Below, in pieces: positions 24,201 to 35,382 of a stretch of DNA of 64,000 nucleotides. The stretch lies in NCBI GenBank assembly GCA_963930655.1, contig OZ005618.1:22666501-22730500 (forward strand), read 5' to 3'. The position numbers and the translations under genes were made by a program. Source of the stretch: Myrica gale. Taxonomy: Eukaryota > Streptophyta > Magnoliopsida > Fagales > Myricaceae. How positions within the stretch are numbered: position 1 is the stretch's first letter; each line of letters starts with the position of its first letter. Under the pieces are notes generated by a model, which was given only the letters and a program-made list of their open reading frames with translations, ran no database searches and was not told the origin of the DNA.

Positions 24201-27112
24201 TTAGGTGAATTTTTGTGTTGGAGTTTTTATATAGGAAATATAATGACAGGTGTAAGTAAAAAATGTCATTATTTTCGGACATATCGCATTGGGTGTTTGT
24301 GCGATTGTCGCCTCCGCTCCCAATCGTTTCTTATGAAATCTTTGCACCAATTGACGCCGGATCATTTCAAGCATTGTGAGCACAGGCTTGTCGCGCGCAT
24401 CTTTGATCCACGCATTAAAAGATTCGGCCAGGTTGTTTAAAAGCATATCACTTTTGCACCCCACACTAAACGCATGTCTGGACCATGTACGCGGGTCGAT
24501 CTCCCCAAGGTACTTATGCATTGGGGGGTTCACCGTCTCAATAGACTTCATTACAATGTCAAATTGGGTCCGATTTGTTGCAGTTGCAGCAGCCCACAAT
24601 GCGTCCTTGCATGCTTTGCCCTTAAATCCATTTGACTTACAATTGGCATGAATATGTCGCAAACAACATCGATGTGGCATATCGGGATACTCTTCCTCAA
24701 ATGTGAGTCCCAATCCCTACAAATAAAAATACTTTTTAATAACTAAGTACAAAATAAAAAACATAATCCAAGCATTATAGTACAAAAAAGAAAAGTCATT
24801 ACATACAAGAGTTGAAAATGTACCTTCTGTTGATCGCTCATAAAAGTCCAGCCATTTCCATCATTAGAGCCGATGTCAGCCAATAACAGACGTAAGAACC
24901 AACTTCATGAATCTTTTGTTTCTGCCTCAACTATTGCATAAGCAATTGGGAACATATCGTTGTTCCCGTCTGTGCCAATAGCACAAAGTAGTTGCCCTGG
25001 GAATTGCCCCTTCAAGTGACAACCGTCGACACATATAAGCGGTCTGCAAAACTTCAAACCCGTCTTGCAAGCCGCAAGACATATGTAAAGTCTCTTGAAA
25101 TGATCTCCACTTTTGCAAAGCGACACAGTAGTACCCGGTTGCCACTTCTCCAATGCTAGACCATATTGTTGCGTAAACTTGAATTGCTCAGATTGATTTC
25201 CATACACTAATACACGTGCTAAATTTTTAGCCCTGTAACAACGGTGTATGGGCACATCGACATTCAAGTCTCTACGTATTTGAGCCTTCAATGCTTGAGC
25301 TGACATATTAGGTTGATCTCTAAACATTGGTAGATATTGCATCGCCAAAAACTTCACATTACACTTTCGGTTTTCATATTGGGCCCCACATGTGTGATCA
25401 GGAATCCAAGACTTGATTTGGATCCCATCAGAGTTCCTCATCTTCGAGGCGAAGATGTAGAACTCACAATCATCTTCTACGCATCGGGCTTGCACTCTGA
25501 CCTTGTCATTCTTCAAATAGATATAATCAAAATGTTTGTGGACCGAATACCTCAGCAAAGCCTTGCGTACGTGCTTAGTTGTAGGAAAAATAAGGCCCTG
25601 CTCAAGTGTCACCTTACCAGGCTCTTCTAGATTTGCTGTAAACTCTGGAAAATCACGTACGCGTATGCCATCATCACTATCGGATCCAACACCACTTCGC
25701 AAATCTTCTCCATCCTCATATTCCGAATCAACACCACCTTCTGTCTCGCCTCCCGCTCCACTTGGAAAGGCCCCTAACCAATCCACGTTACTAGTGTCGT
25801 CAGCAGCAACTTCAACGTGCACCCTAACATCTTCGTAAGCATCGGGTTCGTTGTCACGCAACCCAGAGAAGTCACTCAAGTCTGTACCATAATCAGATCC
25901 ATCATCCCCTTCCCTAGACCGATCTTCTCTATCATCCCCACCAACTCCCTCACCAATATCATCCCCAGCAATTTGCTCACCACCGACTCCCTCACCCATT
26001 TCCTCACCACCGACTCCCTCACCAATTACATCCCCAGCAATTTCCTCACAACCGATTCCCTCACCAATTACATCCCCAACAATTTCCTCACCACCGACTC
26101 CCTCACCCATTTCTTCACCACCGACTCCCTCACCCATTTCCTCACCACCGACTCCCTCACCAATTACATCCCCAGCAATTTCCTCACAACCGATTCCCTC
26201 ACCAATTACATCCCCAACAATTTCCTCACCACCGACTCCCTCACCCATTTCCTCACCACCGACTCCCTCACCCATTTCCTCACCACCGACTCCCTCACCA
26301 ATAACATCCCCAGCCAAAACGGCCTCGTCGATAGCATGCTCTACATAAATATTCAAGACCGATCTCTTCTCAACTCGAGATCTATTTATCAACTCAATAA
26401 CATCATCATCACGTTTAAATTTCCTCACCGAAACCCATTTTTCATCATCGAAGGTGTACCACAGGTCACCTGTCTGTACATATCCAAGACTTTTCACAGC
26501 ATGACCAATCTCTTCCACTGATATATAATCAACATCCAATCGGCCCACCTTATCAACCATCCCTCCAGAATAAATCTGGTTTCCAGCTCCAAAAAATACT
26601 CCACCATGGTGTATGACAATGTTAAGTCGATCTGCAAAACACGTGAACTGCATGAAATGCATGCTATAACAATTTCCATCAGTTTGGCCACTACGTAACA
26701 TATGCAAAATTGAGGACATTTGACAACTTGGTCCTTCGGTTTTGATGCATAATGGGACCACTGCCTTAGTCAAAGGCCATGTGCGGTCACACAAAGTAGT
26801 AGTACTAAAAGGCCATGTGCAATCGCATTGATGATGCTGACAACTAAAGGATCGAAATGTAACAAGTTATAGGTGCAGAAAAATCAAAGCAAACAGAAGA
26901 CAAAAGCTATTCTTTTCTCTATAACGACAAATTGGCACAAACATACGTACAGAATCTATAAAGTCTCTAAACACAACAAAACAAGTGACTTTTTAAACAA
27001 AACAATTATTTTATACCACAACAGATAAAGACAACTTTGGTACAAACCCAGACATTACGCATTGTCACTGCCAAGACCCACAGATAAAGAGAAGTCATAT
27101 ACCTCCGGCCAT
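24201..27112 (-). pseudogene. MuDR-type MULE transposase, interrupted and C-terminally truncated
   Basis: Best model, minus strand: exon 1 27112-27103 (ATGGCCGGAG), intron 27102-26632, exon 2 26631-24824, intron 24823-24717, exon 3 24716-24201. The join gives MAGDRLNIVIHHGG, the normal start of the N-terminal PB1-like domain of plant MULE transposases. Next come an acidic repeat linker, the MuDR DNA-binding domain (around LIFPTTKHVRKALLRYSVHK through WIPDHTCG) and the DDE core: D539 in CVDGCHLKG, D603 in MSDQQKGL, E704 in NNLAESFNAWI, plus CLRHIHAN. Codon 579 is TGA (24905-24907), just after EAETKDS where tryptophan is usual. After ICPKI the homology stops and the C-terminal SWIM zinc finger is missing. 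It is therefore probably inactive. Exon 1 is inferred from the splice sites and motif fit. Confidence 0.88.
25925..26310 (-). repeat. Coding minisatellite in the transposase acidic linker
   Basis: On the minus strand it encodes alternating units GEGVGGEEM (27 nt) and [14 protein letters not shown] (42 nt), arranged as a higher-order block that occurs about twice. All units keep frame. The complementary strand therefore has a long spurious ORF (25817-26521). Confidence 0.9.
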
Positions 27113-27422
27113 CGTCACTCTCCACGAACCACTTCGAAACCCTCTTCGTCGTCGAGTTCTTCTTCTTCACCAAATTTCTGGCTTTGCTTTGACCTATTCT
27201 CCAAATCAGCAACTACCGACCTTACCCACAAACTTAAGACTTCGAATGGCAGAATATTCAAAAGACCTAGGGCTCGCTTAGAGTAGAAAATATCTTGCTT
27301 TGTGGGTGGGAGTGAGGGGAACGAAACACTTAGTCGAAAATCTCAAAACCAACTAAGCCAAAGGGATATAAGGGGGCGACGTCGTTTTCTGTAAGGGGAA
27401 GAACCACTTAAACACAGCTGAG

Positions 27423-27728
27423 CGATGGTTTTCTACAGTTGAAGGGACTACTTCTAAGGGGGCGACGTCGTTTTCCTTCCTAAGGACTGCAGCCCATAAA
27501 ACGATACCGTTTATACGATTGTCATATGCTGTGCGTTTTGAAGCCCCGCCACGTCAGACAGTGAGTCAGCAGTTGACGTGGCATTCCGTCAGGGGAAATG
27601 ACGGAACCCTGACGGAAAGACTAATTCGTCAAAAATTAGAAACTTAAGGACTAAATCGTAAAAAAAACAAACCTAAGGACTAAAAAGTAAAAGTAGGTAA
27701 AACCTAAGGACTAAAGTGATAAATTCCC
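27423..27728. repeat. Right terminal inverted repeat of the MULE
   Basis: Reverse complement of the left TIR, 306 bp. It probably contains the transposase promoter; the inferred transposase ATG lies 311 bp inside it. Confidence 0.95.
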
Positions 27729-28069
27729 TAAAATTTATACTAAGTATGACTATAAATTATGTAAAAAGTATTTATATTTATATATAAATTATTAAGATTT
27801 TGAATATTTATTGAATCTTGATCAAACCAATACGCCCATAAAGTGGATGAGAGAGACTCACGTGCCTAGATCTGATCCAAAACACAGCATGTGTCACGCA
27901 CTTCAATATTATTGTTTTTGTTGTTTTTTAATTTTTAGTCCAATGGTGAGGTTTCATGCATCTGAATGACTCTCTTCCCTTTCCTTGAATCCCCTATTTA
28001 TGTGGAGAATAGATTTAATCCGAAGTTTATGTTTTCACTGCTAATTTGCTAAAAGACTATTTACTAAGT

Positions 28070-30168
28070 TAAGAGCAAGTATCGGAACAAATGAAATTAA
28101 AATGGTCTGTAATATTTTTTGTTTCGAAATCGAAATCGGAAATTTTGGTTTGGCATAAAAATATTTTATGAACCCAAATTTTGGAAGATTTTTCTATTAT
28201 TCATCATAAATTAACAATAAAATATAAATATTCAACCAAAATTTTGGTATTCATCATATGTCATACTTTATTTTGAGCCCTATTTAAAAAAAACGAATCG
28301 AAAATTTCTGTATTTTTTAGTTATCATCATAAATTAACTATAAATGTAAAATTTTCATCCAAAATCTAGATTCTAAAATAAAAATTCAATCAAATTACAT
28401 ATGTTATACTTTATTTTTGAAAGTGTTTGTGTAAAATTGGCAGTATTCCCATGGTCAAAACAGTTATTTAATAAATGTATTTTTCATGTTTAGAATTGTT
28501 GTGGCAAATTGATTAATCTAGAAGGACGTGGAGCTCAATAGAAGGTGATGGAAGCAGCTGGACGGTTGTTGATCACGTGCGGAAGGGTTGAGAAGCTGTT
28601 CCTGATTGGTTGGGATGGTTTTCAGGAGGTTGGGTCAGCCCAGGGTAAGCTTGGCGAAACTTCTACAGACTTCGAAAATAAACTCTAGAAATACGCCCAA
28701 AACACACACTGACCTGTTTTACCTATATGCCCTCACTAAAAGAGATTAGAATCCCTTCTCAAAAGCCTTGACGTAGAATAGACTGATGCCCAGAACACGA
28801 CGCTCCAGAAAACTCCTCTCTACCGTAAAATCCCCATTTTCTCTCTACCTGTTAAATAGATTTGTTCGTATCTTCTTGTGAGAGTTGAATTGCTTCCCTC
28901 GGGTGGAAGATTCCGAGTGTGGAAGACTGCTGATCATTGAGTTTTTCATTTCTACTCGTGGTTGTTAAGATTGTGACATCAAGACGAAGGATCTTGAGAA
29001 GTTTCTTAAGATTGACGCCGCTAAAGGTTTTCAATTGAAGAAGGGTCGACGAGTTCGTTGACATCCACTAAAGTTGCTGGTCGAAGAATCGTGTGCTGGG
29101 TACCGTGCCAAGAAAGTTTTCTTGGGAGGCTTTACGAAAGGATTGAGGATCTGGAAAATGAAGGGAGTTTCATGTTGATCACTATCTTGTAAAGTTAACA
29201 AGCACACTCGGAGTGTTTTTGTCTCTTGGAGGAAGTCATCCTCAAGAGATTTTCACTTCGTCAATAAAAACTTGGCGTCGTTCTCATGTTGGTTGTTCTT
29301 GAAGTGGTTGCTTGTGCTGATCTGGATTTTGATCTTATAACTCACATCTAGGGTGCTAGAAATTGCATTCATTAATTTCATTTAGGTTGCTGAAATTTGG
29401 TTTGTGATTTGCTCTTTGAGTTGCTGGAAATTTAGAAGTTGTGTTGCTGATTGAATCTCTTAAGTCTTGATTTTAAAGTTGCAGAAAATCATCTTGTTTT
29501 GGTTTCTGAATTGCTGTAAAACTTCATAGAGTTTTGAGGTAAACAGGTTGGAAAAATCTACAGGTTTCTTGATTGTTTAGTTGCTGTAAATCATTCTTAG
29601 TTTGATTATATAGTTGCTAATCATATCTCTTTGTCTCTAGTTTAGTGTTGTCAATATAATGTGATAATCTTAATTTCTTATTGCTGGAATATCTGCTCAG
29701 TTTTGGATATATTAATGCTGTAAAAGTCATTTGATTGTGAGTCTGTTCTTGCTGTAGAAGGTTTATTACTTTGAATTTATAGTTGCTGTAAAACCTGCTG
29801 AGTATGTATATTTTACAGATCTTAGATTGTTGATTGACTGAAAAATTGATTGAGCTATTTTCTGTTTTAAGAAAGAAAGTGTTGATTAATTTTTTAAATA
29901 CCTATTCACCCTCTTTAAGTATATTTTAGGGTCTAAACGTAGTTTCAACAATTTTGAACACTATTTTTATTTTATTTTTTTAGAAAAGCCGAAACTAAAA
30001 ATTATGGTAATTCCGTTGGAATTTTCGGTTCCAATTCCAATTCTGGAAATTGTTAAAAATGACTTCCAATCTTCCAGTTCTAATTCCGGTATATGCTGGA
30101 ACCAAATTTCTAGAATCAAAAGTGGAACCGAAAAATTTGATTCTTACCGAAATTTTTAGTCACTCTTA
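28070..30168. mobile_element. hAT element interrupted by an LTR insertion
   Basis: The termini are TAAGAGCAAG and (reverse complement of the right end) TAAGAGTGAC, with TCGGAA/CCGAAA-type subterminal motifs on both sides. A perfect 8-bp target duplication, tactaagt, is present at 28062-28069 and 30169-30176. Without the 1,454-bp insert the element would be about 645 bp, a non-autonomous derivative with no coding capacity. Confidence 0.8.
28497..29950 (+). mobile_element. Probable solo LTR (Copia-like)
   Basis: The segment runs from TGTTGTGGCAAATTG to TAGTTTCAACA, so it has the LTR-typical TG...CA ends with a 5-bp inverted terminus (TGTTG/CAACA). Its interior has no ORF. Near its end is the phrase cctattcaccctcttt, which I associate with Sire-type Copia elements. 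It splits the surrounding hAT element. The expected 5-bp target duplication is not visible (agaat left, atttt right), so either the ends are slightly off or the LTR arose by unequal recombination. Confidence 0.5.
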
Positions 30169-30176
30169 TACTAAGT

Positions 30177-31900
30177 TGACCATTTGAAAGAACCAACATT
30201 TTGTAAGAAAATGGTTATAGTTTTTAAAAAGGATATGTCTTATTTTTATATTTTGAAAATCATTGAGTTTACTGGTAACCAAAAAAAAAAGGTAAAATTA
30301 TTTTATTTCTTTTGAAACTTAAAATTTCCTTCCTTTAAATTACATTATACAATTCAGACAAAAAAAATTATACAAATCATAATTATGTGCTTCAATCCCT
30401 CGATTCAAGGAAAAGTTTATTCAAAAGAAATTAAGCCAAGCCAAACCATTGCATTGAGTTTTGTCGCCTCACCAACCCCTCTGAGGCTCTGAGATCTTAG
30501 TAGGTGGTTAGTTGGATTGTTCGGTTTGAACTAGATCGATAAGGGGAGGTAGTGAGGAGAAATGGAGCTCGAATATAGGGCAGGTGAAATAGGTTAGGGT
30601 CATGAGAAAAGGCAAAAAAACACACACACACACACACACACAAACGGATAATAAAGACCGGGGAAGGGCGAATGAGAGCCAACTTCGAGCTGACATCTAC
30701 GACCCTGCCGCACCGCTCTCTGTCCGGCACGAGACATTACGTAGTCTTTTGACCTTTTTTTGGATCCCGTTAGTTTTATTAGTAGTCTAGCATGCTGAGA
30801 CCTATAGTTGATTTTATTGTATAGATTGTATTATGGAATCTAAAAGCATATTAACATTATTCAGCAAAAATAAAAACAACAAAGAGAGCCAGCTTGTTTT
30901 TGATATCTCAAACGAGCTAAACGAACTAACTAGCTTGTTTTTGATCGAACTCAAACGAGCAGGTCAAGAATCACACAAACCTAAACCCCATTATGCCTCT
31001 CCCACTCATTGAATATATATCTCTCTACAATTTCACCGCTACTCTCAAGTTTAACAGAGGTAAAGAGGGGAGAGAAAATAAAAGGGAGAAACGACAAAAA
31101 CAGAGATCATATTGGGAGAGAAGAAAGGTAGTAAAAAAACAAAAGGAAAATGGTTTCCAAACACTTTAGTCAAATAGTTTGTGGACAGAACCTTCAAATA
31201 CTAGAAGAACCGTATCAAATATTTGGGTGTGAATTCGAGTCATACACTATTAACTAGGTAAGTCCCTAACTTAAATCGCACAAGTGGATAATGGACCAAA
31301 AGTGTGCATTCATCCAAAGGGAGTTACTTTGTGAAGCTAGATCTAACTGGTTGGGTGGCTATAGTTTTTCTTTTAACAAAAGAAAAATGCAGAACAAAAA
31401 AGAGAATATGAGAAAAGACTTCATCAGAGAGGAAAGACACAAAGTACAAAGGGTGTTGGGTACATTTCTTCCAACAAATATTCGAAGGGTGTCTTGTTTT
31501 GGTTCTTCTTCCACGCTCATCTTTGTGGACCTTTTTTTTTTCCCTAAGCAAATATCATATTTTCATGTAATTGGGTGGAGCAGTTTTATACATAATACAA
31601 TTAAGAAGGAGACTCCTTAAGCCTTCGAGATGCCTTCGAGATGCCATTTGGACGGTATTTGTTGATTCCAACTCCCAAAAGATAGCACAAACTGAGTCTT
31701 TTTTTCAAAAACAACAGAACCCACATGCCCGCAGACCCAATGGCTTGCCGTGGCCTTGCACCCCCTAACATAAACATGGCAAATCTTACTCTATTCGGAC
31801 CCTTTAAAGAACGAGTAAGAAGAGCAGAAAAAAAATTATGCAGAAAAAAAAAAAAGAAGAGCAGAAAAAACTACACGAACCTTCCTTAGATTAGGCCTAT
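30177..31900. other. Intergenic upstream of CCME
   Basis: No gene was found. A (CA)n microsatellite (30620-30642) and A-rich stretches (around 31835-31870) are present. ORFs at 30497-30790 derive from the microsatellite. Confidence 0.5.
30620..30642. repeat. (AC)n microsatellite
   Basis: Eleven uninterrupted AC/CA dinucleotides. Confidence 0.9.
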
Positions 31901-32017
31901 TCCCAGGTGCCATCCTGACCCTTTTCCTTTTTCATAACCCCAAAACCCCTACCATTTGCTTTTTCAAATATCACGAATTTTCCATCACTTTTCCGTAGAA
32001 AAACCCAGAAAACAAAT

Positions 32018-32752
32018 ATGGCGACCCGCCTCTCCCTCCGCCTCAGATCCCACCTCCTTCGCACCACCACCACGACTACCACCCTTCTGCTATCCCCTGT
32101 TGAATCCTCACCGTCTATTCTCTCCAACGAGCTTTCCCTCTCCAGCCTCCGCTTCTTCTCCACGGCCACCCGGCGCCATCCGAGTCGCCTCAAGACTGTG
32201 GACATCGGGGCGCGGGCAAGGCAGCTCCAGACCCGGCGCCTCTGGACCTACGCCCTCACCTTCAGCTGCATCGCCGGCTTCGTAGTCATCGTCCTCAACA
32301 GCTTTCAAGACCAGCTTGTCTTCTACGTCACCCCCACCGACGCCCTTGAGAAGTACGCCGCGAACCCTTCCAAGACCAAGTTCCGATTGGGGGGCTTAGT
32401 CCTCGAGGGCAGTGTGGTCCATCCCGCCTCGTCACCCGAGATGGAGTTCGTTATCACGGACCTGGTCACAGACATTCTGGTCAAGTATCAGGGCTCCTTG
32501 CCGGACCTTTTCCGGGAGGGCCATTCGGTGGTGGTGGAAGGGTTCGTGAAGCCCTTCACAGAGGAGTCCAGGAAGGAGGTCTCGGCCAAGAGCGTCTCCG
32601 GGAAGGCGAGGAGCGGCGACTGTTATTTCTCCGCCACGGAGGTCTTGGCAAAGCACGACGAGAAGTATATGCCCCAGGAGGTGGCGGCGCAGATCGAGAA
32701 AAACAAGAAGAAGATTGAGGAAGCGGGCCAAGAGGGATTGAAGGCATCATAG
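32018..32752 (+). CDS. CCME: Cytochrome c-type biogenesis protein CcmE, mitochondrial
   Basis: A single exon encodes 244 residues. The N-terminus (residues 1-60) is rich in Arg, Ser, Thr and Leu with almost no acidic residues, a mitochondrial presequence. A membrane anchor follows (residues 76-94, around TYALTFSCIAGFVVIVLNSF). Then comes the OB-fold heme chaperone domain, with FRLGGLVLEGSV and VVVEGFVKPF. The heme-attaching histidine is H213 in EVLAKHDEKYMP, with Y217 four residues on, as in the HxxxY signature. In the system I cytochrome c maturation pathway CcmE receives heme covalently and passes it to apocytochrome in the intermembrane space. The coding region is much richer in G and C than its surroundings, and the lack of introns agrees with what I recall of plant CCME genes. 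No defect seen. Confidence 0.96.
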   Translation: MATRLSLRLRSHLLRTTTTTTTLLLSPVESSPSILSNELSLSSLRFFSTATRRHPSRLKTVDIGARARQLQTRRLWTYALTFSCIAGFVVIVLNSFQDQLVFYVTPTDALEKYAANPSKTKFRLGGLVLEGSVVHPASSPEMEFVITDLVTDILVKYQGSLPDLFREGHSVVVEGFVKPFTEESRKEVSAKSVSGKARSGDCYFSATEVLAKHDEKYMPQEVAAQIEKNKKKIEEAGQEGLKAS

Positions 32753-33806
32753 TAGGAGTAATGGGTATGATTCGATTTCGACTCGTGATAATATTTGTCA
32801 TTTTTGTGTTGGATATATAGGATGCAGTTGAAAAGGGGTAATTTTTCTGTAATTGGGCAGTGGAGTATTAGGGAAACCAAATACTTCGGGGGAGAGATGG
32901 ATAATTGAGGATTTTGAGAGTTCCATATTGATTGTTGTAATGCCACAAGGCCATTCATGATTATTTTACCGTTTTGTTTCTGATGAAGTAATGAATAATT
33001 TGAGTTAGGAATAATTGTTATGTTCACAACAACTGGCAAACATTGTTATGTAATCTTGTTTTTGGGGAACCTCAGATGCTTTTTTCTCCGGTAGTTGCCT
33101 GCAACCTATTGTTTTTGCTGTGACATGAGTAGTTCGTCGCCAGCCAAAGTGGCTGAAGTATTCGCCCAGTTGACACGAGTAGGTTCTCCCAGCAGTGGTA
33201 CTCCGTCTATTTTTTTAACTTAATTAAGTCTATTACAAGCATGCGATACTGCAATGCCAAGTATGATAGAACCGATTACAGAATGATGCCATCTTAGTCC
33301 ATAATATAGGACTATAAGAAAAGAATTCAATACGATGAGAACTTCTATTAGGTAGTCTTGTGGCCATAAAGCATTATTGGTAGTGTATCTTTTAACATGA
33401 TGCTTGGGTTATTCTTCTAGAGCGTCGACTAGAATATTCGAGTCCTTGATGTGTTCTTGATGCTCTGTTCAGTCTTTAGGGCAGTTGGACATGTTATACC
33501 AGTTGTGGAGAAAACGTGTTAATTCTCTACTTTATTCATAATAATCCTTGTGGCTTCTGTCCAACCACGAGTGTGCTTGATTGATTGTGAGAAGTTGGTT
33601 CTTCTAATCTCCTAAAGCCGTTGTGAAATTTGTGATCTATGGCAACCCAACATAGTGTATCCTATGAGATGCTAGATGCTACTTTCATGCGAGTAATTCC
33701 TCTTTTAGTAAATGCATCCCATTTTCCAGAAGCATTGACAGAGAAATCTTGCAGACGTAACTCAACCTCTAGATATTTTGTGTTCTAGAGTTCTACGGGT
33801 TTGTCA
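32753..33806. other. CCME 3' UTR and spacer
   Basis: AT-rich sequence after the CCME stop. Near-upstream polyadenylation-like words (aatgaataatttgag around 32990) suggest the transcript ends in the first 250-300 bp. No other gene was recognised. Confidence 0.5.
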
Positions 33807-33922
33807 CCTTCAAACTTCCCGGCTCTGATGACGGGCACGTGTGTTAATAAACGGTGTGTTAATAAACGGTGTGTTAATAAACGGTGTTTTTGTTGCCATT
33901 GCCTTCAAACTTCCCGGCTCTG
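33807..33922. repeat. 15-bp triplet array between two 21-bp direct repeats
   Basis: Three exact copies of gtgttaataaacggt occupy 33841-33885. On either side lies the same 21-bp word beginning ccttcaaacttcccggctct, at 33807-33827 and 33902-33922. The pattern looks like a local duplication followed by tandem expansion. Confidence 0.9.
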
Positions 33923-34072
33923 GTTTGTCATGCACGCTTCCGATAGTTCTGTTAGCTTTTTCCTCTTACTCCAATATTTCTAATTCACTCGTAGAAGTTG
34001 CATACCTTCCTTTTATTCTTTCACCTTCTTTTATACTTCTTTCCACATAGGGCTGCACAACCTCGGTGTAGG

Positions 34073-35382
34073 TAGGGCTGCACAACCCCGGTGTAGGTGC
34101 CGGTTTTGAAAAAATTGCCACCTACACCTACACCGTTAAAGGGCAAAAACCGGCCCTTAGCGGTGGAGGTTTCCGGTTATCCTACATTAATATTGAGTCA
34201 TTTTTTTAGCATTTTACGCACTTGGCCCAATGTATTTTTTCTTTTTTCTTTTGGTCCATTAATCACATATCAATAAAATCTAAACTAATGAAATCTAAAT
34301 TCCAAAATCAATAAAATTATAGATCATCTTAAAATATAAAATGAGAATTTAAAGTCCAAAGTAATAGAGACGTCACTGTAAGTAGAAACTATTATCTTTT
34401 GAAAAATTTAGTTTAGACCCTAACAACACTTAAAGGGGAGAATATGTGTTTTCCCTCTAATTAACAAATCAATAACAATTTTAAAACATGTTCAAAACCA
34501 AGTAGGGTTTCCCAAGGAAAATCCAAAAATTCAGCAATTTTTCAAGGCGCTCGAGCGTGGGTTAAACGCTCGTCGAGCGCTTATGTTTCTGTCTGAAATT
34601 TGCACTGAGCACTCGAGCGCTTGTTTAACGCTAGTCAAACGTGATGACTTTGTCTGAATTTTTTCAAAGGGCGCTCGAGCGCTTGTCAAACGCTGGTCAT
34701 ACGTGATGACTCTATCTGAATTTTTGAACTGAAATGTATTAGAAATTTGAACTAAAATGTAATTGAGTGACTGATTTTGCAAGCATGGTATAAATTTAAT
34801 AGTGATTTGTCAATTTTAGAAATTTAGACAATTTGTTAACATTTCATAAAAACTCTTAAAGTAATACATTGATTTAAAATTTTTTGTGGTAGAATCTCGA
34901 CCTTTTGACTTATATTATGCGATGTACTTACCAAAGTTTGGCATTAAACTCTTTAATTATAATTTCAATGTCTTCATATATATCCTTCTAAATACAATAA
35001 ATTTGTAATTTTTTCTACCAAAATTTTAAATAACTAGTTCATTCACCTATCAAGTTTCTTGGTAACTTGAATGTAAGCATTTGATTAGACAAAAACAACA
35101 ACAACAAATCTCAAATATTCAGGTGAAACTAAACTATTGAGTAAACCTTGTCATGCTTCTAGAATACTACGTCTTGAGGTGAAACTAAAGTTTAAACTAT
35201 TGAGTAGAAACTAAACTAAAAAAACAATCTCGGTTTAACCTCCACCGGAAAACCCGGTGCCGGTTAAACCGGGAACCGCCGGTTTTTTCAAAAACTCAAA
35301 CCTACACCGGCACCGGTTAGACCAAAAACCGGAAACCCGGTACCGGTGCCACCGGAATTTCCTGGTGGCATTGTGCAGCCTA
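34073..35382. mobile_element. ACCGG-rich hAT element, inner copy nested in the first
   Basis: It starts TAGGGCTGCACAACCCCGG and ends GTGCAGCCTA (one C lost from the terminal CCC). The target duplication ggtgtagg is perfect at 34065-34072 and 35383-35390. It inserted 17 bp inside the left terminus of its own relative. Length 1,310 bp, non-coding. Confidence 0.88.
34548..34680. repeat. 62-bp tandem units centred on CGCTCGAGCG palindromes (inner copy)
   Basis: CTCGAG cores at 34550, 34612 and 34674 are exactly 62 bp apart, each followed by a cgcttg...aacgct...tcaaacgtgatgac body. A degenerate extra palindrome (cgctcgtcgagcg) lies at 34567-34579. Confidence 0.88.

Larger units (their letters stand above)
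22761..27728. mobile_element. Complete Mutator-like element (MULE), two genes, 4,968 bp
   Basis: The element starts GGGAATTTATCACTTTAG and ends with its reverse complement. The left TIR (22761-23066) and right TIR (27423-27728) are 306 bp each and nearly identical; one substitution was seen, near the inner end. A perfect 9-bp target duplication, taaaattta, flanks it at 22752-22760 and 27729-27737, the size expected for Mutator transposition. Inside are a transposase pseudogene reading leftward from the right TIR and a GRF zinc-finger gene reading rightward from the left TIR. The high TIR identity suggests recent movement, probably by an enzyme supplied in trans, since its own transposase is broken. 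It lies about 0.9 kb upstream of the ZTP29 start codon. Confidence 0.95.

Noticed and set aside
25817-26521. 234-codon plus-strand ORF rich in [13 protein letters not shown] repeats
   Set aside because: Antisense shadow of the in-frame repeat of the MULE transposase linker; no start context or homology.
24905-26794. 629-codon transposase ORF beginning MCDRTWPLTK
   Set aside because: The first part is intron sequence; the spliced start MAGDRLNIVIHHGG fits the family and keeps phase. The ORF end is a premature stop.
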